Shown: positions 28,293-36,817 of the stretch, piece by piece
How the letters are laid out: every line of letters starts with the position of its first letter
Numbering within the stretch: the first letter of the stretch is position 1
Origin: Clostridia bacterium
Lineage (GTDB): Bacteria > Bacillota > Clostridia > Oscillospirales > CAG-382
Direction: 5' to 3'
Length of the DNA stretch: 64,000 bases
NCBI GenBank assembly: GCA_017537345.1
Contig: JAFYKY010000017.1
Coordinates: 224,856-288,855 of the forward strand
The notes under the pieces: model-generated
Told to the model about the DNA's origin: nothing
What the model saw: the letters and a program-made list of their open reading frames with translations, nothing else
The model's database searches: none
Program-made: the position numbers and the translations under genes

Positions 28293-29162
28293 TCAACCTT
28301 TCGTAACCATAGTACCGGCACCTTCGTCGGTAAGAAGTTCCATAAGTATGGAGTGGGGAATACGTCCGTCCATTATAACCACGTTGTTTACGCCGTGGTT
28401 AAGTGCATCTATACAGCAATCAACCTTGGGGATCATACCGCCGGAGATAACGTTTTGTTTATAAAGAGACTTTGCTTCTTCCACGGTTATCTTGGGAATA
28501 AGGGTGGAGGGATCGTCTTTATCACGAAGAATTCCTGCAATATCTGTCATCATTATAAGACGCTCTGCTTCAAGAGCACCTGCAACACGTGCGGCAGCAG
28601 TATCGCCGTTAATATTATACGTGTTACCGTTTTCATCGCAGGCAACGGTGGAAACAACGGGAATATAGCCCTTTTCCAAAAGGTCGGTTACGGGCTGAAT
28701 GTTAACGTTGGTAATATTTCCAACATATCCCAATCTTTCGTCCTTGAAATCGGCTTCTATCAATCTTCCGTCGATACCGGAAATACCCATGGCCTTTCCG
28801 CCCTTCATTTCCAGCATATTAACAAGAGTCTTGTTTACTTTGCCTGCCAGAACCATTTGAACAATATCAACGGTTTCTTTGTCGGTAACACGCAATCCGT
28901 CCACAAATTCGGGCTTTTTGCCCAGTTTTGCCATGGTTTCGCTTATTTCGGGACCGCCGCCGTGTACCAATACCACTTTAACACCGATAAGCCATAAAAG
29001 AACTATATCTTCCATAACCTGTTCTTTTAACTGCTGGTTTATCATTGCGTTACCGCCGTATTTTACAACAACGCACTTTCCGTTATAACGGCGTATATAG
29101 GGTAAAGCCGCAGTAAGCACTTCGGCGCGCTGTGCGTTGGAAAAAACATTTTCGTTGTTCAT
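28293..29162 (-). CDS. argB: N-acetylglutamate kinase
   Basis: Phosphorylates N-acetylglutamate, usually the arginine-inhibited step in cyclic pathways. It is 289 residues. Visible: the N-terminal helix region and VVKYGGNAM near residue 32, VLVHGGGPEISETM near 65, NINGDTAAARVAGAL near 180, and ISGGMIPKVDCCIDAL near 240. The presence of an N-terminal extension before the kinase strand fits the arginine-sensitive hexameric class, which is an inference. Confidence 0.95.
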   Translation of the reverse strand: MNNENVFSNAQRAEVLTAALPYIRRYNGKCVVVKYGGNAMINQQLKEQVMEDIVLLWLIGVKVVLVHGGGPEISETMAKLGKKPEFVDGLRVTDKETVDIVQMVLAGKVNKTLVNMLEMKGGKAMGISGIDGRLIEADFKDERLGYVGNITNVNIQPVTDLLEKGYIPVVSTVACDENGNTYNINGDTAAARVAGALEAERLIMMTDIAGILRDKDDPSTLIPKITVEEAKSLYKQNVISGGMIPKVDCCIDALNHGVNNVVIMDGRIPHSILMELLTDEGAGTMVTKG

Positions 29163-29171
29163 AAAAGCTCC

Positions 29172-30386
29172 TTATGTGCGGTAATCGCCGTTTATCTTTA
29201 CGTAATCGTAGGTAAGATCACAGCCCCAGGCAGTAGCGGAAAACTCACCGCTGCCCACAGAAATGATAATACAAATCTCTTTTTCAAGCAGAATCTCTTT
29301 TGCTTTTTCTTCGGAGAAGGGGACTCCCGCACCGTTTTTGCAAACCGGAATCTCGCCCTTGCAGCTCTTGAAGGAAACGTCTATTTTGCTGACGTCAACA
29401 GCCGCACCGCTATAGCCGATGGCGCACAAAACACGGCCCCAGTTGGCATCTGCGCCGAACATTGCTGCTTTAAGCAGGCTGGAGCAAATAACGCTTTTTG
29501 CGCAAATCTTTGCGGTTTCTTCGTCATTTGCACCGCTTACAACGCATTCCAACAGCTTAGTGGCACCTTCGCCATCTCCGGCGATCATTCTGCAAAGATT
29601 TACCGTAATGGTATTCAAAGCCTTCATAAACACGGTATAATCTTCGTTTTCTTCGGTAATGACTTCGTTACCCGCCATACCGTTGGCAAGTACGGTAACC
29701 ATATCGTTGGTGGAGGTGTCGCCGTCAACGCTTACCATATTGAATGTATTTTTTATATCGCCCGAAAGTGCCTTCTGAAGCATATGGGGAGCGATTGCGC
29801 AGTCGGTTGCAATAAATACAAGCATTGTTGCCATATTTGGATGTATCATTCCGCTTCCTTTTGCAATACCGCCCATACGGCACACCTTGCCGGAAACTTC
29901 AAATTCAACTGCCACTTCCTTCGAAACGGTATCAGTCGTCATTATAGCCGTAGCCGCATCATTGCTTCCGTCATAGGAAAGTCCTGCGGTCAGCTCCGCC
30001 ATACCGTTTGCGATAGGAGTAATATCCAAAGGCTGTCCGATAACACCGGTGGAAGCAACCACAACATCGCTTGCGGAAATACCGATAGCATTGGATACAA
30101 GAGAGCACATTTCTTTTGCTATCTGAATTCCGTTTGCATTACAGGTATTTGCGTTACCGCTGTTACAGATAACAGCTTGTGCCTTTCCGTCAGAAAGGTT
30201 ACGCATATTAAGAAGCAAAGGGGCACCCTTTACAAGATTTGTGGTATATACGGCAGCGGCGCTGGCGGGAACATCACTCACAATAAGAGCGAGATCCTTT
30301 TTGGTGCGGTTTTTACGTATTCCGCAATGAATACCGCTTGCTTTAAATCCTTTTGCGGCACAAATACCGCCGGAAATAAGTTTCAT
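29172..30386 (-). CDS. argJ: Bifunctional ornithine acetyltransferase / N-acetylglutamate synthase
   Basis: Recycles the acetyl group from N-acetylornithine to glutamate. The 404-residue precursor is expected to cut itself before the nucleophile threonine; the motif KGSGMIHPNMATMLVFI is present with that threonine at about T187. Other signs are GGICAAKGFKASGI at the N-terminus and SVDGDTSTNDMVTVLANG near 240. No argA is in the operon, which fits a cyclic pathway. Whether it also uses acetyl-CoA (bifunctional) cannot be told from sequence. Confidence 0.94.
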   Translation of the reverse strand: MKLISGGICAAKGFKASGIHCGIRKNRTKKDLALIVSDVPASAAAVYTTNLVKGAPLLLNMRNLSDGKAQAVICNSGNANTCNANGIQIAKEMCSLVSNAIGISASDVVVASTGVIGQPLDITPIANGMAELTAGLSYDGSNDAATAIMTTDTVSKEVAVEFEVSGKVCRMGGIAKGSGMIHPNMATMLVFIATDCAIAPHMLQKALSGDIKNTFNMVSVDGDTSTNDMVTVLANGMAGNEVITEENEDYTVFMKALNTITVNLCRMIAGDGEGATKLLECVVSGANDEETAKICAKSVICSSLLKAAMFGADANWGRVLCAIGYSGAAVDVSKIDVSFKSCKGEIPVCKNGAGVPFSEEKAKEILLEKEICIIISVGSGEFSATAWGCDLTYDYVKINGDYRT

Positions 30387-30399
30387 TTATATAATCTCC

Positions 30400-31329
30400 T
30401 TAATCGTTTACACAAAGTCCGTGTTTTTCGTCAATACCCAACAGAATGTTCATATTCTGTATTGCGGCGCCGGATGCGCCTTTTCCCAAATTATCAAATC
30501 TGGCAGTAAGAACGATTCTTTCTTCGTTTCCGTGAACGCTTATGCACATATCGTCTCTGCCGGAATAACGGTTTGCGGATAACATACCCGTTTCATCTTC
30601 GCTGTCATCAACGAACACAAGACCATCCTTGTAATAATCAATGTATAATCTTCGAATATCCTCAATACTGCCGTTTACGTCCTTTGCAAACAGAGAAACG
30701 GTAACTTCCATTCCGCTGTAAAAATCACCGACGATAGGGCAGAATACAGGCATATTCTCAAGCCCGCACAGATACGCCATCTCCTTAAGATGCTTGTGTT
30801 GCTGTGAAAGAGCGTACTGTCTGGGCGCTTTAAGCAGAGGCGAACGATATTCATCCTCGTATTCGGCGATCATCTTTTTTCCGCCGCCGGAATATCCGGT
30901 AAGCGAAAAGCAGGTAAGAAATGCATTTTTGCTTATAATACCTGTTTCGGTGAGAGGAGCGACCAAAGCAATAAATCCGCTTGCGTGGCAACCGGGATTT
31001 GCAATGCGGGTGCTGTTTTTGATCTTTTCTCTTTGTCCTCTGAGCTCGGGAAAACCGTATGTCCAGCCCTCGGAAACTCTGTGGGCAGTGGAGGTGTCGA
31101 TTATTTTTGCCTTTGAACCTTTTGCAAGCTCCACAGCTTCAATCGCCGCCGCATCGGGCAGACACAAAAAAACTATATCGGCACTTTGAATTGCTTCTTT
31201 TCTTGCATCTGTATCTTTTCTTTTGTCTTCCGAAAGACGGATAAGATCAATATCCTCTCTTTGGGAAAGACGCTCCGCAATGCGCAAGCCCGTTGTGCCG
31301 GCACTGCCGTCTATAAATACTTTTGTCAT
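30400..31329 (-). CDS. argC: N-acetyl-gamma-glutamyl-phosphate reductase, short (type 2) form
   Basis: Reduces N-acetylglutamyl phosphate to the semialdehyde. At 309 residues it is the less common short form instead of the about 345-residue form. It has FIDGSAGTTGLRIAERL at the N-terminus, DIVFLCLPDAAAIEAVELA near residue 48, DTSTAHRVSEGWTYGFPEL near 77 and the catalytic cysteine in ANPGCHASGFIALVAP near 113. The start overlaps the argH stop by 4 bases. Confidence 0.93.
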   Translation of the reverse strand: MTKVFIDGSAGTTGLRIAERLSQREDIDLIRLSEDKRKDTDARKEAIQSADIVFLCLPDAAAIEAVELAKGSKAKIIDTSTAHRVSEGWTYGFPELRGQREKIKNSTRIANPGCHASGFIALVAPLTETGIISKNAFLTCFSLTGYSGGGKKMIAEYEDEYRSPLLKAPRQYALSQQHKHLKEMAYLCGLENMPVFCPIVGDFYSGMEVTVSLFAKDVNGSIEDIRRLYIDYYKDGLVFVDDSEDETGMLSANRYSGRDDMCISVHGNEERIVLTARFDNLGKGASGAAIQNMNILLGIDEKHGLCVND

Positions 31330-32702
31330 TTTTTCAAAATCTCTTTCACGTAATTTATCTGCGCTTTAACCGAATCAACAGATGTACCGCCTTCGGAAAC
31401 ACGCTTTTCAACACAGACCATAAGGTCAATTTCGTTATATAAATCATTTTCAAACAAGGGAGAATACTCCTTGTAAACTTCAAGGGGAAGCTCTTCTAAA
31501 ACCTTGTCCTTTTCTATACAGTAAGCAACTATGGAACCGGAGATCTTGTATGCGCTTCTGAAGGGCATACCTTTTTTTACCAGGTAATCTGCAAGATCCG
31601 TGGCATTTATAAAACCTTTTTGAGCGGCGCGCTTCATATTTTCGGTCTTTGCTTTAAGCGTTTTTATCATTCCCGTAAATACCTTAAGGCACATTATTAC
31701 GGTGTCGCAGGAGTCAAAAACACTTTCCTTGTCTTCCTGCATATCCTTGTTGTACGCAAGGGGAAGTCCCTTGAGTGTGGTAAGCAGTGCCAAAAGATCG
31801 CCGTATACTCTGCCTGTTTTTCCTCTTACCAGCTCCGCCATATCGGGATTCTTCTTTTGCGGCATAATGGAAGAGCCTGTTGTGTACGCATCGGAAAGTT
31901 CAACAAACTTAAACTCCCAGCTTGACCAAAGGATTATTTCTTCGGAAAAACGGGAAAGATGCATCATAAGAATGGCAACCGTGCTCATAAATTCAACGCA
32001 GAAATCGCGGTCTGATACACCGTCAAGACTGTTGAGGCAAATTCCGTCAAAGCCAAGTCTTTCAGCCTCAAAGCGTCTGTCGGTATTATACGTTGTTCCC
32101 GCAAGGGCGCAACAACCGATAGGGGAAAGATTCATTCTCTTTCTGCAATCTTTAAATCGCTCAATATCACGTAAAAGCATCATAGCGTAAGCCATGAGAT
32201 GATGTCCGAAGGTTATGGGCTGAGCTCTCTGCAAGTGAGTATAACCAGGCAGTATAGTGTCCTTATAAGTATCCGCTTTATCGGTTATTTCTGATACCAG
32301 TTCCTTTAGCAAAGCAACAATTTCGTCGGTTTTTTCGCGGAGATATATACGTATATCCAAAGCAACCTGATCGTTTCTGCTTCTTGCGGTGTGAAGCTTT
32401 TTGCCGGTATCGCCGATACGCTCGGTAAGCACCTGCTCAACAAACATATGAATATCTTCACAGGACATATCAATTTGAAGGGTGCCGGATTCAAGGTCGG
32501 CCAGTATAGCTTCAAGACCTTTGGTAAGAGCGTCCGCATCCGCTTCGGAAATTATACCCTGTTTGGAAAGCATTGCCGCGTGAATAATACTTCCGGTGAT
32601 ATCCTGTCTGTACATTCTGCTGTCAAAATGTATAGAAGAATTGAAATCATCAGCGATTTTTTCTGTTACACCGTCGGTACGGCCTGCCCACATTTTAGCC
32701 AT
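31326..32702 (-). CDS. argH: Argininosuccinate lyase
   Basis: Cleaves argininosuccinate to arginine and fumarate, the final step. The 458-residue protein has KMWAGRTDGVTEKIADDFNSS at the start, TARSRNDQVALDIR near residue 105, HLQRAQPITFGHHLM near 155 and the fumarase-superfamily signature GSSIMPQKKNPDMAELVRGK near 275. ATG 32702 with AAGGAG 9 bases upstream is chosen; the longer frame has no ribosome site. Confidence 0.96.
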   Translation of the reverse strand: MAKMWAGRTDGVTEKIADDFNSSIHFDSRMYRQDITGSIIHAAMLSKQGIISEADADALTKGLEAILADLESGTLQIDMSCEDIHMFVEQVLTERIGDTGKKLHTARSRNDQVALDIRIYLREKTDEIVALLKELVSEITDKADTYKDTILPGYTHLQRAQPITFGHHLMAYAMMLLRDIERFKDCRKRMNLSPIGCCALAGTTYNTDRRFEAERLGFDGICLNSLDGVSDRDFCVEFMSTVAILMMHLSRFSEEIILWSSWEFKFVELSDAYTTGSSIMPQKKNPDMAELVRGKTGRVYGDLLALLTTLKGLPLAYNKDMQEDKESVFDSCDTVIMCLKVFTGMIKTLKAKTENMKRAAQKGFINATDLADYLVKKGMPFRSAYKISGSIVAYCIEKDKVLEELPLEVYKEYSPLFENDLYNEIDLMVCVEKRVSEGGTSVDSVKAQINYVKEILKK

Positions 32703-32749
32703 TTGCCTGTTCTCCTTAAACTTAAGTATATACGTAACATACGCCAAAT

Positions 32750-32783
32750 ACCGGCTGACCGTTTTTTAAGACGGTCATCCGGT
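32750..32783 (-). terminator. Hairpin between argG and argH
   Basis: ACCGG plus GACCG (32750-32761) pair with CGGTC plus CCGGT (32772-32783), with a 2-by-2 internal loop. On the minus strand ATTTGG follows, so there is no true U tract. It may be a weak terminator or an mRNA processing and stability element that makes argG more abundant than the genes after it. Confidence 0.5.
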
Positions 32784-32797
32784 ACTTAAATTTTGTA

Positions 32798-34012
32798 TTA
32801 TTTGCCGTCTACCATAGCCTGAACCTTTATGGGAAGACCATAGAGGTTTATAAAGCCCTTTGCATCTGTCTGGTCGTAATCACTTTCACCGAAGGTTGCG
32901 ATCTCTTCGCTGTAGAGAGAATAATCGCTCCAAACGCCGGCGTTGATCATATTGCCCTTATAGAGCTTTAACTTAACCTTGCCGGTTACACGCTCCTGAG
33001 TCTTATCCACAAAAGCGGAAAGAGCTTCGCGGAGGGGAGTGAACCACTGACCGTTGTAAACAAGTTCTGCAAATGTAATAGAAAGACGCTGCTTTTCGTG
33101 AAGTGTCATCTTGTCAAGACAGATGCTTTCGAGTACGCTGTGCGCTTTGTAAAGAATAGTTCCGCCGGGAGTTTCGTATACGCCGCGGCATTTCATACCA
33201 ACAAGACGGTTTTCGACGATGTCAATAATACCGATACCGTTCTTGCCGCCGAGCTCGTTAAGCTTTAAGATAATGTTCTTTGCGCTCATTTTTTCGTCGT
33301 TAAGAGCAACGGGGACACCCTGAACGAAATCGAGAGTTATATAAGTGGGTTCATCGGGAGCCTGAATAGGGGAAACACCCATTTCAAGGAATCCTTCTTT
33401 TTCGTACATAGGCTCGTTTCCGGTATCCTCAAGGTCCATACCCTCGTGGGAAAGATGCCAGAGGTTTTTGTCCTTGGAATAGTTGGTTTCGCGGTTTATC
33501 TTTAAGGGAATATTATGAGCCTCTGCGTATTCGATCTCCTCTTCGCGGGATTTGATATCCCATTCGCGCCAAGGAGCGATAATAGGCATATTGGGGCAGA
33601 AATGCTTGAGAGCAAGTTCAAAACGAACCTGATCGTTACCCTTACCTGTACAGCCGTGAGCGATAGCGTCTGCGTTTTCTTTAATTGCGATTTCTGCAAG
33701 ACCCTTTGCAATGCAGGGACGTGCGTGGCTGGTACCGAGAAGATATTCTTCGTAAACGGCGCCCGCTTTCATAGTGGGAATAATATATTCATCAACGTAT
33801 TCATCGGTCTGGTCAAGAACGTAAAGCTTGGAAGCGCCGGTCTTAAGAGCCTTTTCTTCAAGCCCTTCAAGCTCGTCTGCCTGACCTACGTTGCCGGAAA
33901 CCGCAATAACTTCGCAGTTGTTGTAGTTTTCTTTAAGCCAGGGGATAATGATGGATGTATCAAGACCGCCGGAATAGGCGAGTACCACTTTTTTGATGTT
34001 TTCTTTGTTCAT
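32798..34012 (-). CDS. argG: Argininosuccinate synthase
   Basis: ATP-dependent condensation of citrulline and aspartate. 404 residues. The PP-loop [18 protein letters not shown] is at residues 9-26, and [17 protein letters not shown] near 120 and [18 protein letters not shown] near 150 are family signatures. First gene of the operon. ATG 34012 is chosen because CGGAGG lies 9 bases upstream; the longer frame begins upstream of the promoter's transcription start. Confidence 0.97.
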   Translation of the reverse strand: MNKENIKKVVLAYSGGLDTSIIIPWLKENYNNCEVIAVSGNVGQADELEGLEEKALKTGASKLYVLDQTDEYVDEYIIPTMKAGAVYEEYLLGTSHARPCIAKGLAEIAIKENADAIAHGCTGKGNDQVRFELALKHFCPNMPIIAPWREWDIKSREEEIEYAEAHNIPLKINRETNYSKDKNLWHLSHEGMDLEDTGNEPMYEKEGFLEMGVSPIQAPDEPTYITLDFVQGVPVALNDEKMSAKNIILKLNELGGKNGIGIIDIVENRLVGMKCRGVYETPGGTILYKAHSVLESICLDKMTLHEKQRLSITFAELVYNGQWFTPLREALSAFVDKTQERVTGKVKLKLYKGNMINAGVWSDYSLYSEEIATFGESDYDQTDAKGFINLYGLPIKVQAMVDGK

Positions 34013-34033
34013 AATTAAATGCCTCCGGAAAAA

Positions 34034-34081
34034 AACTGTAAATTTGTGAAATATTATACAACCGAACTGTAAATTTGTCAA
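34034..34081 (-). promoter_or_regulatory. arg operon promoter with two 14-bp direct repeats
   Basis: On the minus strand TTGACA (34081-34076), 17 bases, TATAAT (34058-34053): perfect consensus. ACAAATTTACAGTT occurs twice, at 34078-34065 (overlapping -35 and spacer) and 34047-34034 (at the expected start of transcription). The copies are identical and 31 bases apart, close to three helix turns, so two bound proteins would face the same side. The site does not match the classical ARG box well. The regulator is not encoded in this window. Confidence 0.8.
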
Positions 34082-34363
34082 TTATTATTCGTCTTTCCAT
34101 TAACTTTTTTACTTTTTATATAATAATAACGGTGAATTTTATGTTTAGTTATGCAAATACACAATAAATAAATTCCGTATGTTAAAAAAGTGTTAAAATC
34201 ATTGATTTTTAAAACCAAAACTGGTATATTTTATGTAGTATGGAATGTTTTGCGTACATCTTTTTTCATCCCAAAACAAATCTTTTTGCCTTATGCATTA
34301 ATTTTCGGTTTATAAACTGTGCATAATATGTCAGTATGAAATTCCGAAACGAGGAGTCTGACG
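34082..34363. other. Intergenic leader of ftsH
   Basis: This stretch is AT-rich and has no open frame with a ribosome site. It holds a candidate ftsH promoter at 34202-34230, a perfect inverted repeat TTATGCA (34291-34297) / TGCATAA (34320-34326) and a palindrome GTTTATAAAC (34308-34317) between them. The predicted untranslated leader is about 127 bases. I do not recognise a riboswitch. Confidence 0.5.
34202..34230 (+). promoter_or_regulatory. Candidate ftsH promoter with extended -10
   Basis: TTGATT (34202-34207), 17 bases, TATATT (34225-34230) preceded by TGG, an extended -10 element. Confidence 0.6.
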
Positions 34364-36175
34364 TTGAAAGAGGTAAAAAGACCGAAAAAGCAATTAATTC
34401 TGTATTACGCAACAGCTCTGGCTGTACTGCTCTTATTTAACCTTATCGCAATGCCGCGTATTGTCGAAAACAGTGTTACACAGGTTGATTACGGCGCTTT
34501 TATGACAATGACCGAAGAAGGCAATATCGGCAGGGTGGAAATAAGTGCGAACTATATTGTTTTTACAGACAAAACAGAAGAAAACATTTATAAAACCGGT
34601 ATTCTTGAAGATCCGGATCTCATCCGACGTCTTTATGAGGCAAAGGCGGTATTTTCCGGCGAGATCGTTGAGGAAGCTTCTCCTTTGCTTTCCTTCGTGT
34701 TGTCTTGGGTGTTTCCCATTTTGTTTTTTATAATTCTCGGCAACGTTCTTGCAAAAGCTTTTATGAAGAAAGCGGGCGGGAGTAATTCTATGATGTTCAA
34801 CCCCGGTAAAAGCAACGCAAAAATATACGTAAAATCATCGGACGGAATAAGATTTTCCGACGTAGCGGGGGTAGACGAAGCCAAGGAAAGCCTGAAAGAG
34901 GTAGTAGATTACCTTGATCATCCCGAGAAATATTCAAGCATAGGCGCATCTATGCCGAAAGGCATTCTTCTTGTGGGACCTCCCGGTACGGGTAAGACGA
35001 TGATAGCAAAAGCCGTTGCGGGTGAAGCAAACGTGCCCTTCTTTTCAATGTCGGGCTCCGAATTTGTGGAAATGTTCGTTGGTGTCGGCGCTTCCAAAGT
35101 AAGAGATCTTTTCAGACAAGCAAAAGAAAAAGCGCCTTGTATAGTATTTATTGATGAAATAGACGCTATCGGTCAGCGGCGCGAAGGAAGGATCGGCGGT
35201 AACGACGAAAGGGAGCAGACCCTTAACCAGCTCTTGACAGAAATGGACGGATTTGAAGGTAATACGGGTGTTATCATCCTTGCCGCAACCAACAGACCGG
35301 AAACTCTGGATCCCGCGCTTACGCGTCCCGGAAGATTTGACCGCCGCGTACCCGTGGAATTGCCCGATCTTAAAGGCAGAGAAGCTATTCTTCGGGTTCA
35401 CTCAAAAAAGATAAAGACAGACGGTAATATTAATTTTCTCACCATAGCAAGAATGGCTTCGGGCGCATCGGGCGCAGAGCTTGCGAATATTGTTAACGAA
35501 GCTGCTCTGCGGGCTGTCAGAGACGGCAGGGAAGCTGTTTTTCAAAGCGATCTGGAGGAAAGCATTGAGGTAGTTATCGCAGGGCATCAGAAAAAGAATT
35601 CTCTGCTTACAGATAAAGAAAAATTAATTGTCGCTTATCACGAAACGGGGCACGCCATAGTAGCGGCAAAGCAACGCGGTTCGGCTCCCGTACAAAAAAT
35701 TACAATAGTTCCCCGAACTTCCGGAGCATTGGGATATACGTTACAGACAGAAGCAGACAACCGATATCTGCTCAGCAAAAGCGAGATTGAAAACAAGATA
35801 TCTGTCCTTACCGCCGGACGCGCCGCCGAACAGGTGGGGGTAGGTACCGTTACCACCGGCGCCGCAAACGATATCGCCGAAGCCACAAAGCTTGCCCGCG
35901 CCGCAATTATGCGGTTTGGAATGAGCGCTCATTTCGGTATGATGGCATTGGAAAAACACACCAACGTTTATCTCGGCGGCGAATCCGTTCTGAATTGCTC
36001 TGCCGATACTTTGTCAAAAGCGGATACTCTTGTTGCAGAACTTATAAAAAAGCAATATGATAAAGCTGTGAGTATATTAACCGAAAACCGTGAAAAGCTT
36101 GATGAGATAGCTTTGTATTTATATCATAATGAAACTGTCAGCGGAAAAGAATTTATGGAAATTCTGGAAAGCTGA
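34364..36175 (+). CDS. ftsH: ATP-dependent zinc metalloprotease FtsH
   Basis: Membrane-bound AAA protease that degrades misfolded membrane proteins and regulators. 603 residues: membrane helices at about 12-30 and 108-128, AAA module with Walker A ([12 protein letters not shown]) near 203, second-region arginine signature [21 protein letters not shown] near 305, and the zinc motif HETGH at H426-H430. It starts with TTG, with GAGGAG 7 bases upstream. The C-terminus is short but complete. No tilS or hpt precedes it, unlike many Firmicutes. Confidence 0.95.
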   Translation: MKEVKRPKKQLILYYATALAVLLLFNLIAMPRIVENSVTQVDYGAFMTMTEEGNIGRVEISANYIVFTDKTEENIYKTGILEDPDLIRRLYEAKAVFSGEIVEEASPLLSFVLSWVFPILFFIILGNVLAKAFMKKAGGSNSMMFNPGKSNAKIYVKSSDGIRFSDVAGVDEAKESLKEVVDYLDHPEKYSSIGASMPKGILLVGPPGTGKTMIAKAVAGEANVPFFSMSGSEFVEMFVGVGASKVRDLFRQAKEKAPCIVFIDEIDAIGQRREGRIGGNDEREQTLNQLLTEMDGFEGNTGVIILAATNRPETLDPALTRPGRFDRRVPVELPDLKGREAILRVHSKKIKTDGNINFLTIARMASGASGAELANIVNEAALRAVRDGREAVFQSDLEESIEVVIAGHQKKNSLLTDKEKLIVAYHETGHAIVAAKQRGSAPVQKITIVPRTSGALGYTLQTEADNRYLLSKSEIENKISVLTAGRAAEQVGVGTVTTGAANDIAEATKLARAAIMRFGMSAHFGMMALEKHTNVYLGGESVLNCSADTLSKADTLVAELIKKQYDKAVSILTENREKLDEIALYLYHNETVSGKEFMEILES

Positions 36176-36193
36176 CGATATGCAGAGGTTAAA

Positions 36194-36790
36194 ATGAACA
36201 GAATTCTGAAAAAAGACCAGATATTTACTTTACCGAATTTATTGAGCATAATACGTCTATTGCTTATTCCCGTTATAGTGTATCTTTATTGCTTTGAAGA
36301 GCAATACGTCGCCGCCGTGGCAATAATCGTTATATCGGGTTTGACAGACGTGGCGGACGGTATTATAGCCCGCAAATTTAATAGGGTTTCGGATTTCGGG
36401 AAAATACTCGATCCCATTGCAGATAAACTTACCCAGATAACCGTTATTTTTTGTATTGCCACACGCATTTTACACGTATGGTTACTGGTGGGAATGTTCG
36501 CTGTCAAAGAAATTGTGATGATGGCAATGGGTATGATCGCTATCAAAAAGCACGATTCCGTCAACAGCGCCAAATGGTACGGAAAGGCAAACACCGTTAT
36601 TCTTTACGCCGCAATGATATTGTATATGATCTTTCCGGAAATGAACGATCTGTTTTCCGACATTGTCATTACAGTCTGCGCAGTTTCCTTGGTGTTAAGC
36701 CTTGGACTTTATATACGTTTTTATAACCGTTTGTTTAAAAAATTCGCCGTTGCGCAGGATGAACAAAAAGCAGACGATTTGAATATTTAA
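36194..36790 (+). CDS. pgsA: CDP-diacylglycerol-glycerol-3-phosphate 3-phosphatidyltransferase family enzyme
   Basis: A 198-residue membrane protein with about five helices and the CDP-alcohol phosphatidyltransferase motif: DVADGIIARKF, then SDFGKILDPIADK, at residues about 52-79, with all the required aspartates. LPNLLSIIRLLLIPV at the N-terminus fits PgsA, the enzyme making phosphatidylglycerol phosphate. A cardiolipin or other CDP-alcohol transferase is possible. Only 18 bases separate it from ftsH. Confidence 0.88.
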   Translation: MNRILKKDQIFTLPNLLSIIRLLLIPVIVYLYCFEEQYVAAVAIIVISGLTDVADGIIARKFNRVSDFGKILDPIADKLTQITVIFCIATRILHVWLLVGMFAVKEIVMMAMGMIAIKKHDSVNSAKWYGKANTVILYAAMILYMIFPEMNDLFSDIVITVCAVSLVLSLGLYIRFYNRLFKKFAVAQDEQKADDLNI

Positions 36791-36817
36791 CTTTTCACAA
36801 AATCCAAGGAGGATAGT

